NCBI GenBank assembly: GCA_022749755.1
Contig: CM040447.1
Coordinates: forward strand, 14,917,087-14,981,086
DNA: 64,000 nucleotides
Direction of reading: 5' to 3'
DNA from: Azadirachta indica
Taxonomy: Eukaryota > Streptophyta > Magnoliopsida > Sapindales > Meliaceae
Of the stretch, positions 38,058-50,828 are shown in pieces. Made by a program: the position numbers and the translations under genes. Numbering within the stretch: the stretch's first letter is position 1; every line of letters starts with the position of its first letter. Under the pieces are notes generated by a model, which was not told the origin of the DNA, did not search any database, and saw only the letters and a program-made list of their open reading frames with translations.

Positions 38058-39427
38058 GAAATTGATAGATACTTGGGTATTGGAAAACGACATATACCTC
38101 TTTCAACTATTGGTAAATGATAAATACCCTTACTATTTTATTCTTATATATTTAAAAGGTGTATTAATTAACCATTTTAACCCAATTATTAATACATAAT
38201 AATCAATATACACTTATGATTTATTTTTTGATAATTAAGTATTCAATAATTTTTATAATTAGTCTCTAAATTATTATTAATATTTTAAATAGTTTTATTG
38301 TCATTATATTAATAATATTCAATATTTTTTGAGAATATTTGATATTAAATTATTTAAATTATTTTATTTATAAATTAATAGAGTTATGTATAAATTATAT
38401 AAATGTTCTCAAAATTATAAATAATATAATTCATATAATATAAATATTATTTGGGTTTTATTTTAATTGATTGTGTTATAAATTAATATATTTAATTATA
38501 AACTACATAAATTATTTAAATTATTTTATTTATAAATTAATAAAATTATGTGTAAAAAAATATAAATATTCTCAAAATTATAAATTATACAAAAAATTAA
38601 AATAAATCCAAACAATATTTAGATTTTATGAATATATTATTTATAATATTTTTGATATATAAATTTTCAAATATTTACTATGACATATTTATTTATCAAA
38701 GATATTCTCAAAATATAAATAATATAATTTCATATAATTTAAATATTATTTAGATTTTATTTTAGTTGATTGTATTATAAATTAATATAATGATAATGAA
38801 ATTATTTAAAATATTAATAATAATTCAGAGACTAATTATCAAAATTATTAAATAATAATTAAAAAAATAAATCATAAGAGTAAATTGGTCATTATATATG
38901 AATAACTGAATTAAAATTGTTAATTAATATGCATTCTAAATATATAAAAATAAAATAGAGTTATTCTTTGGTAAATAATCACTATGAATCAAATTCAATA
39001 GAATTTTATCAACCCCTTTTTTTGTCGTTAAAGTGTAAAACTGAATTAAGAATTATCTTTCTTATCATCAATCCAATCAAGTCAGAAAGATTGAAAAATA
39101 TAACCATCTAATTTGATTCATTCTCAATAACTGTGAGATGATCATCTTAGGGTGATCTTTTTGTTGACGGATACTCTTATTACAATCGTAGTTTTTGGAG
39201 GATGAGAATAAACTCTGTAGCATCTACATCGAGAATTCAAGTATTTTATATATTATTAGTCCAATTCTTTGTAAGAACTACCCATAATAATAAACTTGCT
39301 GCATAAATGTATAGTAATTTAAGGGGAATATTTATTGTTTACCAACAGTTCAAGGGGTATTTGCCATTTTCAAAACAGTAGAGAACATTTGTCATTTTTC
39401 AATTATTCAGAGATATCTACCAATTTC
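38058..39427. mobile_element. Long AT-rich foldback element
   Basis: Arms about 38058-38310 and 38770-39427 are inverted relative to one another: GAAATTGATAGATA against TATCTACCAATTTC at the tips, then CTCTAAATTATTATTAATAT-like blocks deeper in. The core repeats an ATTCTCAAAATTATAAAT phrase. No ORF. The target duplication is unclear (6 of 9 at best). Confidence 0.65.
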
Positions 39428-39909
39428 CTATAAAAGAAAAATAAGATAGTTTAGTTTCAATTTCTTATATATCAATTTTTCAAAACTTGATTAAGCTAAA
39501 TTATTGGCCCATAGTTTAAATATTAAGAGAAAAACTGTAAAGTATATTAAAAATTTCATGGTTTACATTAAATTATTTTTTTATGGTTTAATTTATTATA
39601 ATCTAATTAAGATTTAGTCAAATTATTTCAATGTAAAATCCAACAGTTCGATTTATAGTAAGTAATTTGTATGTAACTATGCACTCATGATTTAATTTTG
39701 AGAAAAATCCAACCGTCTATATTAATTATTAAAGAAAAGGATTGTGTAATTCGGTTTTATTTTTATGTTAAAAACGTTATGGGATGAGATCAAGGTATTT
39801 TAAATAAAATCAGGTAAATCATTTTCGCAAATAGATATTTTTACAAACAAACTCAAGACATTCCAATTTATTAAAAAATAAACGGACTCCGCTACACTGT
39901 CATGAGAAG

Positions 39910-41938
39910 TTAACATCGCTCGAAACAGAATATAATTACTCTTTACAAATAAATACCAGGCATTGCCATTTTTTTACAAGAGTTATTTAAGCATGGAGTC
40001 TAAGATGGCAATTTTAGAATGTGTGTTTATTCTTTTGCTTCCATTTTCCTTTGAAATACAAAGCCACCTACTCTTAACTATTTAAACTAATTGATGTGAG
40101 GGGATGTTTTGCCCATTACGCTTTATCATCATGGAACCACCACCCGGTCTCATTTGGATGTCGGCCATTTCTGCAGTTCTTCATATAGAGATTTTTATCT
40201 TCAGGGTGTTGGCGTGATGTTGCAACGCTGGAAAAAGATGCATCAAATTCACAGCAGGAAAATATTCTTTAAATAAAGAAACATGCTTACATCCCCATCC
40301 CCTAAAATTTCACAACCTTAGAATCATACGATCCAAAATCATATACTCAACAAAATGGTCACTTCTCCGTTAGAACCATTCGACAAAATGATGATTAAAG
40401 CCCCAGATAGTTCACATAATTCAATACCAACCAAAATGACATTTATAATTGAGGGAAATGGACGTAAAAATTCAGGTCAAAATGAAATCAAACCTTTCAG
40501 TGGAGCTCGATAGCATGAAGAGAATGCTGATATGAAACAGTCAGGCTGGGGACCATGAATCCTACATTGTCTACAAAATTCAATACGCGTATTAAAATGC
40601 CAGTTTTGAAGCAACTTATTGAAGTATGCTAATAATAACATACATGAACAAGATAAAATGCATAATCTACAGAAATGAGGTGGGTTTCAAAAGTCCTAAT
40701 TACAATTAGCTCATATAAGAAATTAAGAAACAAACAGCTCTATTCCTGTCTTCGTTTTTGATTTAATATGTGGGTGGTTTCAGCATGTCATAGCATTAAC
40801 GATCATCATGTCCGAACAACTATAAATGAGAAGAAAACAACCTTCATCAGTTATTCACAGGAAGTCGGTCAACAAATTTCCTAGTCTCACCAAGTAGACA
40901 AACAAACAAAATTTTATAAACAGTTAGTGTGTGTTTGTTTGACTGAGAGGTACAATCATGCACATTTCCTTAAAATTTAAGGTAAAAGTTCAATTTATGC
41001 TCACATCCTGTATTAATTGGCAACCAATTAGTGTTTAGTTCATTTGTCCGCAGGAAAGATGGAAGAAAACTACCAGCTGTAACATGATAAAATTAACATT
41101 CACCTACTATGGAAAAGAAATATCTTCCAAAAGAAAGCAATACAGAGAAAGAAGACTGAAAATCTGGGTATTGTTCAATATTCACCAACTTCACCGAATA
41201 AGTGAACCCAATTCATTCAAAAAACAAAGAAATGAATAGTCTATGGTCTGAATGACAGAGTACACAAATGAGAAGAGAAAGCCACACTCATTTGTGGGCC
41301 AAGATGATACAGCAACTGTGGATACATCTTACAAATTTATAATACATGTTAAAAAGCGGAGCGAGAGTTATACAAATTGCATAAATAACTAGCATGGAAC
41401 TCATCAAATTACTCAAGCAAATATGACCATTGTTTTATTTAAGAAGATGAAGAGGAGCAAGGTGACAAAAAATGACCTGTCAAACCCACCAACAGAGTTT
41501 GGAAACGAAAAATTCTCCCTCCAATACCAAATAGGAAATTATATTAAATGAACATTAAAATAAAAGAAACTTTCAAATGATTGATGACCATGGGTGAAGC
41601 TGGGGGGCTTTCACGGCGTAATGCGAAAAATCAACCTGAAGTTGGTAGGTTTCTTTAGCGTGGAGAGTCCTTGGAGTTCTGTTAACTTCAATAACCCACT
41701 TTTAAATTTGAATAACTTTAATACTATCAAAATAAATTTAAAAGAAAAAAATTAATCTAAGAAATAAAAGAAAAGAAAACCGTATCAGCATTGTCAAAAC
41801 CCAAAAACAAAAACAGAATCTGATGAAGGATCATCAAAGAAACTGCAATTCCTGAACCTGTGTCCTCTATTTCTGAAAAAGACAATAAAATTATAAGAGA
41901 ATCCAGAAACATTATGAAGAGCAAGATCCTAAATTGCA
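39910..41938 (-). pseudogene. Partial duplicate of the UBC16-like E2 gene (exons 3-6)
   Basis: Collinear with 50585-52655 of the intact gene, including introns and 3' flank; it stops inside intron 2. The exon 6 equivalent (about 40130-40225) still reads NLYMKNCRNGRHPNETGWWF but its AG acceptor is gone. The exon 5 equivalent (about 40510-40590) has TAG and TGA stops in frame. Exon 4 (41430-41495) carries a stop, and exon 3 (41605-41715) is altered. The catalytic-cysteine region is disrupted, so no E2 can be made. It ends close to where epoxide hydrolase copy 2's 3' flank begins (about 41960). Confidence 0.88.
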
Positions 41939-42100
41939 GAATATGAGTGAAGCTTCACTACCGTCAATTGTTTTTCAGTTCACTTGGTTCTATAATCAAA
42001 AACAGAATAATACTTGTTCACATGGTGTTTGCAATTCATATTCAGTTATATCATACACGAAAAAAACACAAAACCCTGATTCTCATTCAGAGAAGATTCT

Positions 42101-43519
42101 CTAGTTTCCTGAAAACTTGAGAAGGAAGGAAAGGATTTCCTCCGAGACCTGTTGAGCTTTCTCTTGATGGATATAATGGTGACCATCTAGAATAATAACA
42201 ACTTCAAGGTTGGGAACAAATCTCTTGAAAACATCTCCTGTTACATATTCCCTTGTTCCACTGCATTCAAAACCTATATCTTTGTCCCCCACTATAAATT
42301 TTGCGGGAATGCTAACTTTTGTGCCGTTCCAGGCCGCAAGAAGTTCCCAGTTCCTGTCCACCATCATTTCACAAAATAACATATGAACAACATTACAAGT
42401 CGCAAAGGTATGCAAAACAACATCAGGTTTTCACAGAAATCAGGATTGACTACTCCCCTTGTAGTGCTTCTCAATTTAGTTATCGTGTCAAAGTTCTCCA
42501 AAATTTTTAATTTGGTGATACAGCATTCGCTAAATTCAGAAACAGGTTTATGTTATCCTCTCAAAAGAAAAATGCAGGTAAATATATTTGGCTCACAGGT
42601 CCACAGCACGGTAGTAGTTGAAAGCGCCTGTGAAGCCAGATTCTTGAAACTTGTCAGCATAGACCTGGAGTTCCTCTTCAGTTATCCATGGAGGGAGAAT
42701 TGATGGTGTCTCCAAATAATCGATAAGCTCCATACCGAAAGGAGCTATCAGATTATCAGTCTTTGTTACCAACAATAACTTCTTCATGACTGTTAAGTAA
42801 TCATACCTCGCAAATGCCTTCTCTGCTCTTCCTGGTTCCTATTCAATCCACAGCATATATACAAGTTAACATTGAAAAATATATGAGTATCCATTCATAT
42901 TCATGTTTGGAGAGAGACAAAGAGAGATTACCTGGAATTGACAGAGGTAAAAGTCATCTCCAAACACTTTTCTACAAGATTCAACAGTCTTATTGTTTGG
43001 ATCTCTCTGATAAAATGGAACACAAAGGCTAACAAATCCCCTTACCCTATCAGGCCTGAAAGTGCTAAGACACCAACCGATAAAAGCTCCCCAGTCATGT
43101 CCCGCTACAAAGGCCTTCACGTATCACATTACCAAATAGAAATCAGCCAAAAACTATCAGTGTGCATTTATATACATGGGACATACATGTGAAAATTTGC
43201 GTTTGAAAGAAAGAAAGAGAGAGAGAAGAATGACCTGTTGTTCACCAAAATGATCAAGAAGGCCAACAATGTCACCAACAAGATGAAAAATAGAGTAAGA
43301 GGTGGAACTGAGAGGAGAGTCTGAATCGCCATAACCCCTTAAATCGGGGGCAACAACATGGTAGCCCTTGTTGGCCAAGAAGGTTATCTGGTGGCGCCAT
43401 GAATACCAAAATTCTGGAAACCCATGTAGTAGAACAACAAGAGGACCCGTCCCTTGTTCCGCTACATGCATCCATATCCCATTTGTTCTAATCCTTCGGA
43501 AATTGACATCACTCATCAT
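42101..43519 (-). CDS. Soluble epoxide hydrolase, copy 2
   Basis: Exons in transcript order: 43519-43235, 43114-42932, 42838-42597, 42353-42101; 320 residues. Exon lengths equal those of copy 1 (285, 183, 242 bp) except the last, which has one extra Ile codon in VVIILDGHH. Catalytic residues are conserved: HGFPEF at 32-37, Asp102 in AGHDWGA, Tyr151 (DDFYLCQF), NYYRA, VGDKD and DGHHYIHQE. The upstream in-frame extension seen in copy 1 is closed here, supporting ATG at 43519. The role is hydrolysis of lipid or xenobiotic epoxides in the cytosol. Both copies appear intact, so the pair may differ mainly in expression; this copy has a tandem duplication in its upstream region. Confidence 0.94.
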
Positions 43520-43639
43520 GTTTCTAGATTTCTTCTGCCTTGGTCACAGAAGAAATGAGAGAGGTTGCCGTCCATAACTTACGATTCCGAATTTTATAAT
43601 GTATGGTTTACTTAGATGGGGAAGTAGGCGGGCCTAAAG

Positions 43640-43770
43640 TCAAAGCAAGAAATAACTTCAGAAATCAACGGTCAAAGATGACTTTTAATTATAAGTTTTT
43701 CTTGTTGACCAAAGAAATAACTTTGGAAATCAACGGTCATCTCGGATACAAGTTTTTCTTCTTAGCCAAA
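43640..43770 (+). repeat. Tandem duplication in the promoter of epoxide hydrolase copy 2
   Basis: Units of about 60-68 bp (43640-43708 and 43709-43770) both run CAAAG...AGAAATAACTT, GAAATCAACGGTCA, then AAGTTTTTCTT. The CGGTCAAAG and TTGACC sequences include TTGAC cores (W-box type) on opposite strands. Copy 1 has a single version. Confidence 0.75.
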
Positions 43771-44096
43771 CTCAATTATCTTAAATCTCTTCAGAATTAC
43801 AAATAATAAAAAATTTAACGATAGTAACCAAAAAATAGGGGTGAATTTTTATTAATAATTACTATTTAAAATATTTTTTAAAAATAATTATTTCAAATTT
43901 TTTTGACCAAAATATTTTTTTCCCTCAATGTATTTGTCAGTCATTTTTTGAAAATTTTTTATAAGAGTATTTTATTTTAAATTGGTCATTTTTAAAATAT
44001 ATTTTGAATAATAATTATTTAAAAAAATTGATTTTAAATATTAATTAATGTTAAAAATTCCTCTAAAAATAATAATAAAAACAAGAATAAAAATAA

Positions 44097-45847
44097 GCGG
44101 TATTATCACATATCTTCACGAAGGTATTCGTAAGTATCATTTAGATAAAAAATATTAAGAATCTATCACTTATCTCCCCTTGATTGTTATTTGGCTAACA
44201 ATGAAGAATGCAATTACTTCTATACTCTCAACTCTCTCCTTCTTATTCAAAAATTAACTTGGCACTTTTCTTTTTCCCCAAAATGACTAATAACATGCAT
44301 AGGATTTGGCATGTTTGCTTGTCAACAAATTGTACTATTGCAAGATGAAAAAAATATTTTACTCTTTGATATTTGAGAAGTTTACAAATATCTAACTTAA
44401 ATTTTACATGATGGTTGAAACCCAATGGTTACATTTCTTATCATCCATAATGATTCTATGACCATAAAACATACAATCAATCTTTAAAACAAGTGTTATC
44501 AAAATCCTAAATAATCTCTTTCATTTCATCTCAGTAATCTGTAACCACTGTATTCAACACAGGTAGACACATACTATTGCATCTCGACAAACTTTTAGCA
44601 ATAAAAAAATAAAGCAATTGCAAATACACGCTTGTAACAGGGCAACACACATCAATCTTGAGACAATACCACAATAAATCAAAATAAGCAACAAATAATT
44701 TATATTTAACACAATTTAATGAGTTTTTTTTTTTATTATAATAGCGCAAGAATAAGCGCAACACACATTCAAGTGAATTCACAAATCACAATCACCTAAA
44801 TTCATTCAAGCAGTATAGCAACTTTTATCATCAATGTATTTCAATATCATCACTTTCTCTATTTTGTTGTTAAGCTAGGCCTTTACCACATTGCTTAGAG
44901 TGATATGAATTTAAAAGCCCAATTTCCAAGAGTTAACCATCAAAAGTTTTGTGAAAACAAGAGTTTGATAAGTAAAAATGGGTTTGAATAGCATGAATCT
45001 TCAATAGCTCATATGAGAAAACTTGTTGGCTTGATAGTTTTTAAAATGCGGTTAATATAATAATAAACAATACTGTCAGTTCTTGGTTTGATCTATACTG
45101 CAAAAATCTTTTTTTGGTAGTAACAATTCCTTTGCAAATATGTTGTAGGTTGGCATAGTCTTGTGTAGAGAAAGATTTATAGAGGTGTACTCCTAATAAG
45201 CCAATAATCCAGTTAAGAACATATTCAATCACAATAAATAATCCAATTGAGAACATACAAATACATACATACCCATAACTACAAACACCACATAAAACAG
45301 TAAACCACCAAACCAATCTGAAATTAACAATATGCTAAATTAGAAGAATAAGTGAATATAAGATTATATTTAACATTTCAAGCAACCAGTTTTAACAAAG
45401 CATGCATGCAATCAAATGCCCCAAATATTAACATATGCTAACACCTATTTTGATTTTCTTGAGCGATTGAAGTTGGTTTCTTCATTTTTGTTATGCATGA
45501 AAATATTCTTCAATATCTTTTCAAATGTGTGTAACAATAGAGTAAAATAGTGCAAGAAACTCCCTCTAATCTTGATCCCATTTCTATTTTGACTACTTTT
45601 GCCTCAAATGAATCATTTCAAGCCTCAACTCTTCACTAAATAGCGTGTGCAAATGGCATAGTGTCTTTGCTTTCTTCAAACGAAAAGGAAAACATTAATT
45701 CTTTTCGCTTTTACGATTTTGCCCTTAAAACTTACTGTCAACTAACAGTCAAACAAAGCAGCAGGGGAGGTAAGTGGTAAATTCTTAATACTTTCTCTTT
45801 AAGTGATACTTATGAATATCTCGGGGGAGGTATATGATAATACCCCG
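44097..45847. mobile_element. Non-autonomous MULE-like element, 1.75 kb
   Basis: Terminal inverted repeats of about 110 bp: GGTATTATCACATATC on the left against GATATGATAATACC-type sequence on the right; both then read AAGTATCA(T/C)TTA, TATTAAGAAT and a CACTTA(T/C)CTCCCCT block. An imperfect 9-bp target duplication fits, TAAAAATAA (44088-44096) against TAAGAATAA (45848-45856), 8 of 9. The inside has no transposase or other convincing ORF. Confidence 0.8.
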
Positions 45848-47545
45848 TAAGAATAAAGTCAGCCCCGCAAATATTAACAACAATTATTGTTTGCTAACGG
45901 GACTAAAGCATGTTCCTTTATTCTGGATGTTTTCCGAATGGGAACTAGTATACAATGGCTGTATGGTGCAGCACCACAGATTTTGAAAAATAAAGCTGTT
46001 CTATACAGTGATTATACTGGAAATATTAAGGTGGCTAGCTAGGCTGTAATATAAGAGCTGCAATAAAAGTGGGTTTAAGAGTAGTAATGTACTAATAATA
46101 CTATACTATAATTGGGTCAGATGTACACAGCTTTGTATATTACTCTATAGCAGTACAAGTTGTATTATGTACCATTTTTTACATGATTGGTTATAGTGTA
46201 TCGTGTAATATATAAAATTGTATCATACATTTCTACGCAGAGTAGACACAAAAAAATTAGAGGTTCAAAAATAAAAAGGAAGAATGTTTGATACTCCTTA
46301 TTATTTGGCTTAATATTTCATTATCCTCTATTTAATAAATGTCCCGTCACCCCTCTAACGTCACTTCTGTTACTAAAAATCGTTATTTTTTTAATACAAT
46401 CACTAATTTGTCCTTGTATTACATCAAAAATCTACAAAATTACTATAAAAACAAACCAAATTACTTTAAAATCCTTAAACAAACAAATAAAATTACTTTA
46501 ATATCCTTAAATATCTAAATATAAATATAAATGAGATAAAATCGACAATCTTTTTATTTTACACAAAATATTACATCAATTTTAAACCTTTAAATATAAA
46601 CACATTTAATAATTAAGATTGTATGTGGTATATAAATTAATTATACATTGATTACATAATTAGAAACAATGTCAACTGTTATATGTACATATATCCAACG
46701 TTTATACTTAATATAAGATTTTATGAAAAATAAAAAGGCTACTAATTCTATCCCATATATATATATATATATATATATACATAAAAAAGAACAAGAGATT
46801 TAGAAATTGATTGAAGATGTAAATATTTTATTTATATATATATATATATATATAATTAATTCATGATATTATTTATAAGGTTTGAATAATGTTTATATAC
46901 ACTAGAATAGTGTTGTGCGTAAAAGTTACTAAAATATTTCTAATTTTGGTTAAACAATATAATGTAATAATTATTCATATTATTTATTTGAAATGTTGTC
47001 ATTTTAAGGTTGATTTATTAATCAAATATTTAAGTTAAAATAAATAATTTATCTAAAACAAATTATATTTTCAAAATATTGATAAAATAATATCAAATTC
47101 CAAAAAAAAAAAAAAAAACTTCATACAAACAATATTTAAATTTTCCATCTACACAACCCAGAACTCTATACAGAAGTAACAAAACAATATATAAATTTTC
47201 CACCGCACAACATTTAAAAAAAGAAAAAAAAAAAAAAAGCAAACCCATCTTCTGCAACCACAATCAACACAAAAAAAAAATCCCACCAAAAGACTCAATA
47301 ACACTTATTGCATTTTATTCGCTCCAGTGTGATTTCATTACCCATCAAGAAAAACTAATTTCATTACCCATCACTCTAGGGTGTGATTTCATTACTTATA
47401 GTTAACTCAAGGTGCAATCCAAGAAATGCCAGCCTAACTTCTCCGAACACAGTTTGATCCAAAATTATCTAATGTGAACCCACAATAAAACGAGGCTATT
47501 TTGTAATCATAAAATCTCGCATTATTTGAAATTGAGTATAATAAA
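45848..47545. other. AT-rich intergenic DNA with TA microsatellites
   Basis: (TA)n tracts at about 46756-46779 and 46834-46853, A-runs near 47103-47119 and 47228-47240. No gene recognised. Confidence 0.6.
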
Positions 47546-47864
47546 AGGATTTAACTAAATATAACTACCATTTTTACCTCAAAATTAATTTTAACCACCT
47601 TCCATAATATCATTAAAATAATCATATTTTATTTTAATAAACAAAATTACTTTTATAAACTACTTGTCCGAAACAAAAACTTGTATTCAAGTTTTTCAAA
47701 GTTAACTTTCAAACAAACTTGAATACAAGTTTCTATTTTAGATAAGTAATTTACGAAAATAATTTTATCAACTAAAATAAAATGTGATTATTTTTTAATA
47801 GAATTATAGGAAGTGGTTAAACCTGATTTTGGGGAGAAATAATAATCATTTTTTCTTAAATCCC
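47546..47864. repeat. Long hairpin (foldback MITE)
   Basis: Two arms of about 145 bp are inverted copies: 47546-47691 and 47718-47864, separated by a 26-bp loop (47692-47717). The stem closes with CTTGTATTCAAG against CTTGAATACAAG, and the loop itself contains a small palindrome around GTTAAC. If transcribed, either strand would fold into a long double-stranded RNA. Confidence 0.85.
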
Positions 47865-50580
47865 TGTAATAAAATACAAAACTCCAAACAAAATTTGTAA
47901 GGAATAGAATCCCAAAAAAAATATCAAGAAACGAAAATAGAACAAAACCAAACAAAAATATACACCCTTGTGCGATCTTTAATCCAAATGAATTTATGTA
48001 AGAGCACATTGAAAAAAAATTGAATTTTACTTTGCCTATTTCTTCCAAGGTTTCAAAATAGTTTACATCCCTCCCCAGTCAAGTACAGTTTCCTTTTGAT
48101 TTATCCCTTCTAACTGTTACTTGAATTCGTGCAAGTGTGTCCACATCCTCAAACTGACTTGATGAGGAACCCATTCTCACGAACCAACACAACCTCCACA
48201 CTCACCTAGGAGCACCCCTTCCTGCATATCCAAATAACAACTGAGTAAGTGAGTTGAGGTTTTACGACATACTCATTACTCAGAACACCCTCCAAAAGGA
48301 AAAAAAAATATGTCTGTCAGATTTGGTTCCTTTTAGTTGGGAGCTGTGAAGAAGGAATGGGAAGGTGGGATCCGATTGGTATATAGAGAAGAAGATGAAA
48401 GTGACGAGGAGGATGGCTGATGGAAGCGATGTGAGGTGGAGGCTGAGTGAGGGTAGAAGCGACGGCTATTTTGTGGTAGTGAGGGTGGGATTCAAGATTA
48501 GGGTTAGGAAAAATATTTTAAGATTTTTTTATTTATTAAAAAAATGTATTTTTAAATATTTTTAATTTTTTATTATTCGTATAAATTAAAAAGAAAAAAA
48601 AAAGAGTACAATAGGATTATATTTTAAAAAATAATAGGATTATTTTTTTTAAAAAAATCTTCTGACATGCATTTAAAGATTTTTTACTGTACATCTCTGC
48701 TAAATTACTAAATTATCCTTAAACAGTAATAAGTATTAGTAATAGGTATTTTTAAATCAAGAAAGAGATAATAAAATATTAAATTAAAGAATAAAAGAGC
48801 ATCAGATAGTTTTTTAATAAAAAATTTTGAGTTTTTATGACCAAAATTTATTTACTTCTATGTTAAGAAATTGAAGGATTCAATTGAGACACGAAAATCC
48901 ATCCTTTTTTTTTAAATAAATATAGTGATAGAAACATTTTTCTTTTGATATTTATAAAATTTTGGGTTATTATATTTTCATCTCTAAATTTTAACGAAAC
49001 AATAAATCAAGACATAGTTTATTTGAATTTAACAAATTAATCTCTGTTGTATTGCTGTTATAACAAAGTTAAAAAGTGTCAAAAATTAAGGACAAAAATA
49101 AAAAATGGCCTTTAAATTTTTTATTTTTCTTCGTCTTCTCCAAAAAAAAAACAGTGCAACATTTGCTCCAAAAATCACAACTTAGGTGTCTTTCAGCTCG
49201 CGAAGTTAGAGCACAATTGGCAACGTTTTAGGTGAAGATTGTTGGGGATAATATGTGGGCATTGACCCGCTATGCTTCAGCTCTCGATTGGACATAATGG
49301 TGTGATATGACACTCAGTGTTTGTTAGCAAAAAAACCATGGTCGCATGTGGCTATTTTTATCTATTTCCTACAACTTTAGCGACCTTTGAAGGCTAATTT
49401 ACTTGGAGTTTGGTTGTCAACGCTATAAGTGTTCTTTGGTGGTCAACGTAGATGCTGGAAGTTGTTTGAACAATGATGGTTGATGGAGATAGTGATGGAG
49501 GGTGAGCCGCTCGATGACATCGGTTCTCGTTATCTGATCCTTATTATATGCGACGTCGATGTTAAAATTGGAAAGGATCGTGTATTGTGTTATATTAAAC
49601 TAGATACTGGGATATTAAATTCAATTTAATGAATTCTGTAATTTGTGTAAGTTTGAACCACTCTGTATCTCTCTGGTGATTGCTCAGTCTAAATGCAAAG
49701 AGGTTTTTATATTCACGTTCATTTAATTAGAGCAAATAAATAATTATATATGAATTTGTTGGCAGTCTCGATCGGCAGAGAATAATTTTTCAAAATCGGA
49801 CAAACCATTTTAATTTCACTTCTAAATTTCAAAATGGTGAAAAAATTTTCAGTGCCCTAAGATTTTGTTAAATGGATGCCGACCGTGAGTGTTGAAGCCG
49901 AAGAGCACATACAACTGTCATTTGTCCATACCTCTACTGTAAGATTGAGGGCTCTCCACATTGGAGTTTTAATGGGACTCCGGCGTTATTAAACAATTGC
50001 TGTACTTTAATATATAGAAATGCTCCTTGGAAAGTCTCTTCAGTGTTGCAATAGAGAGGTATACAATGCACATGTTGTACTATAACATGACTCCATTCAA
50101 CGTTCAACAAGTACCAAGTTGAATTATTTAACGTAAAGACGGATGTTTTTCCTCGGCAGAAAAAAGAATGAAAAAAGAGAGAGTGAGGCAAAGCATTACA
50201 GCAGCTGCGCCTTTTAACCAGGGATTATAATGGAAACAGAGGGCGTTGCTGGTGGGGAACTGGCCAATGAGCTCCACTTGAGCAGCACATAGCGCACGGA
50301 TTATAAACTTCCAAAAACATGTGAAAACAGCAGCGTGCTCCATATTATCATAGTCTCAATTAGAGTGTTTTAAATGAGAGGAAAAAACGTACTGCATTGC
50401 ACATATTGCTCATTACAAATGCTACTAGTAACTAAGAAGAGAAATCATCAGTTCATTATGCTGCCAAATTATAAGCAGCAACTTACAATGTCACGGGAAT
50501 AATTACAGAAGGATCTAAGGGTTTCAGTCTTACTGATGCACCAAGTATCTCTCACCTGGGTTAACCACAAAGATCTGAGC
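47865..50580. other. Intergenic DNA
   Basis: No gene recognised. 48340-48500 is purine- and G-rich (many GAGG and GATGG) with a 66-codon chance frame. 49130-49900 is more balanced in composition but has no domain I can name. Short minus-strand frames at 49934-50343 look random. Confidence 0.5.
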
Positions 50581-50677
50581 AAGTTTGATCCTTTCACATC
50601 ACTAAAAACAGAAAATAGTTACTCTTTACAAATACCAGGCATTGCCATTTACAGGAGTTATTTAAGCATGGAGTCTA

Positions 50678-50753
50678 AGATGGCAATTTTAGAATGTGTC
50701 TTTACTCTTTTGCTTAAGATGGCAATTTTAGAATGTGTCTTTACTCTTTTGCT
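50678..50753 (+). repeat. 38-bp tandem duplication downstream of the E2 gene
   Basis: AAGATGGCAATTTTAGAATG and the following TGTCTTTACTCTTTTGCTT occur twice in a row. The relic at 39910-41938 has this sequence once, so the doubling happened after the two diverged. Confidence 0.88.
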
Positions 50754-50828
50754 TTCATTTTCCTTTGAAATTCGAAGCCACCTACTCTAATTATTTAAAC
50801 TAATTGATGTGAGAGGATGCTTTGCTCA

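Noticed and set aside
48365..48565. 66-codon frame rich in Arg, Gly and Met
   Set aside because: Produced by a purine-rich stretch; ends in AT-rich DNA and resembles no family.
46284..48815. Possible 2.5-kb element with weakly inverted ends (GATACTCC..TTATTATTTGG against its counterpart near 48755-48815)
   Set aside because: The match is limited, AT-rich and without a target duplication, so it is not claimed as an element.
49934..50343. Two overlapping minus-strand frames with a hydrophobic segment
   Set aside because: No start context, no family resemblance; the hydrophobic run is short and the frames overlap out of phase.
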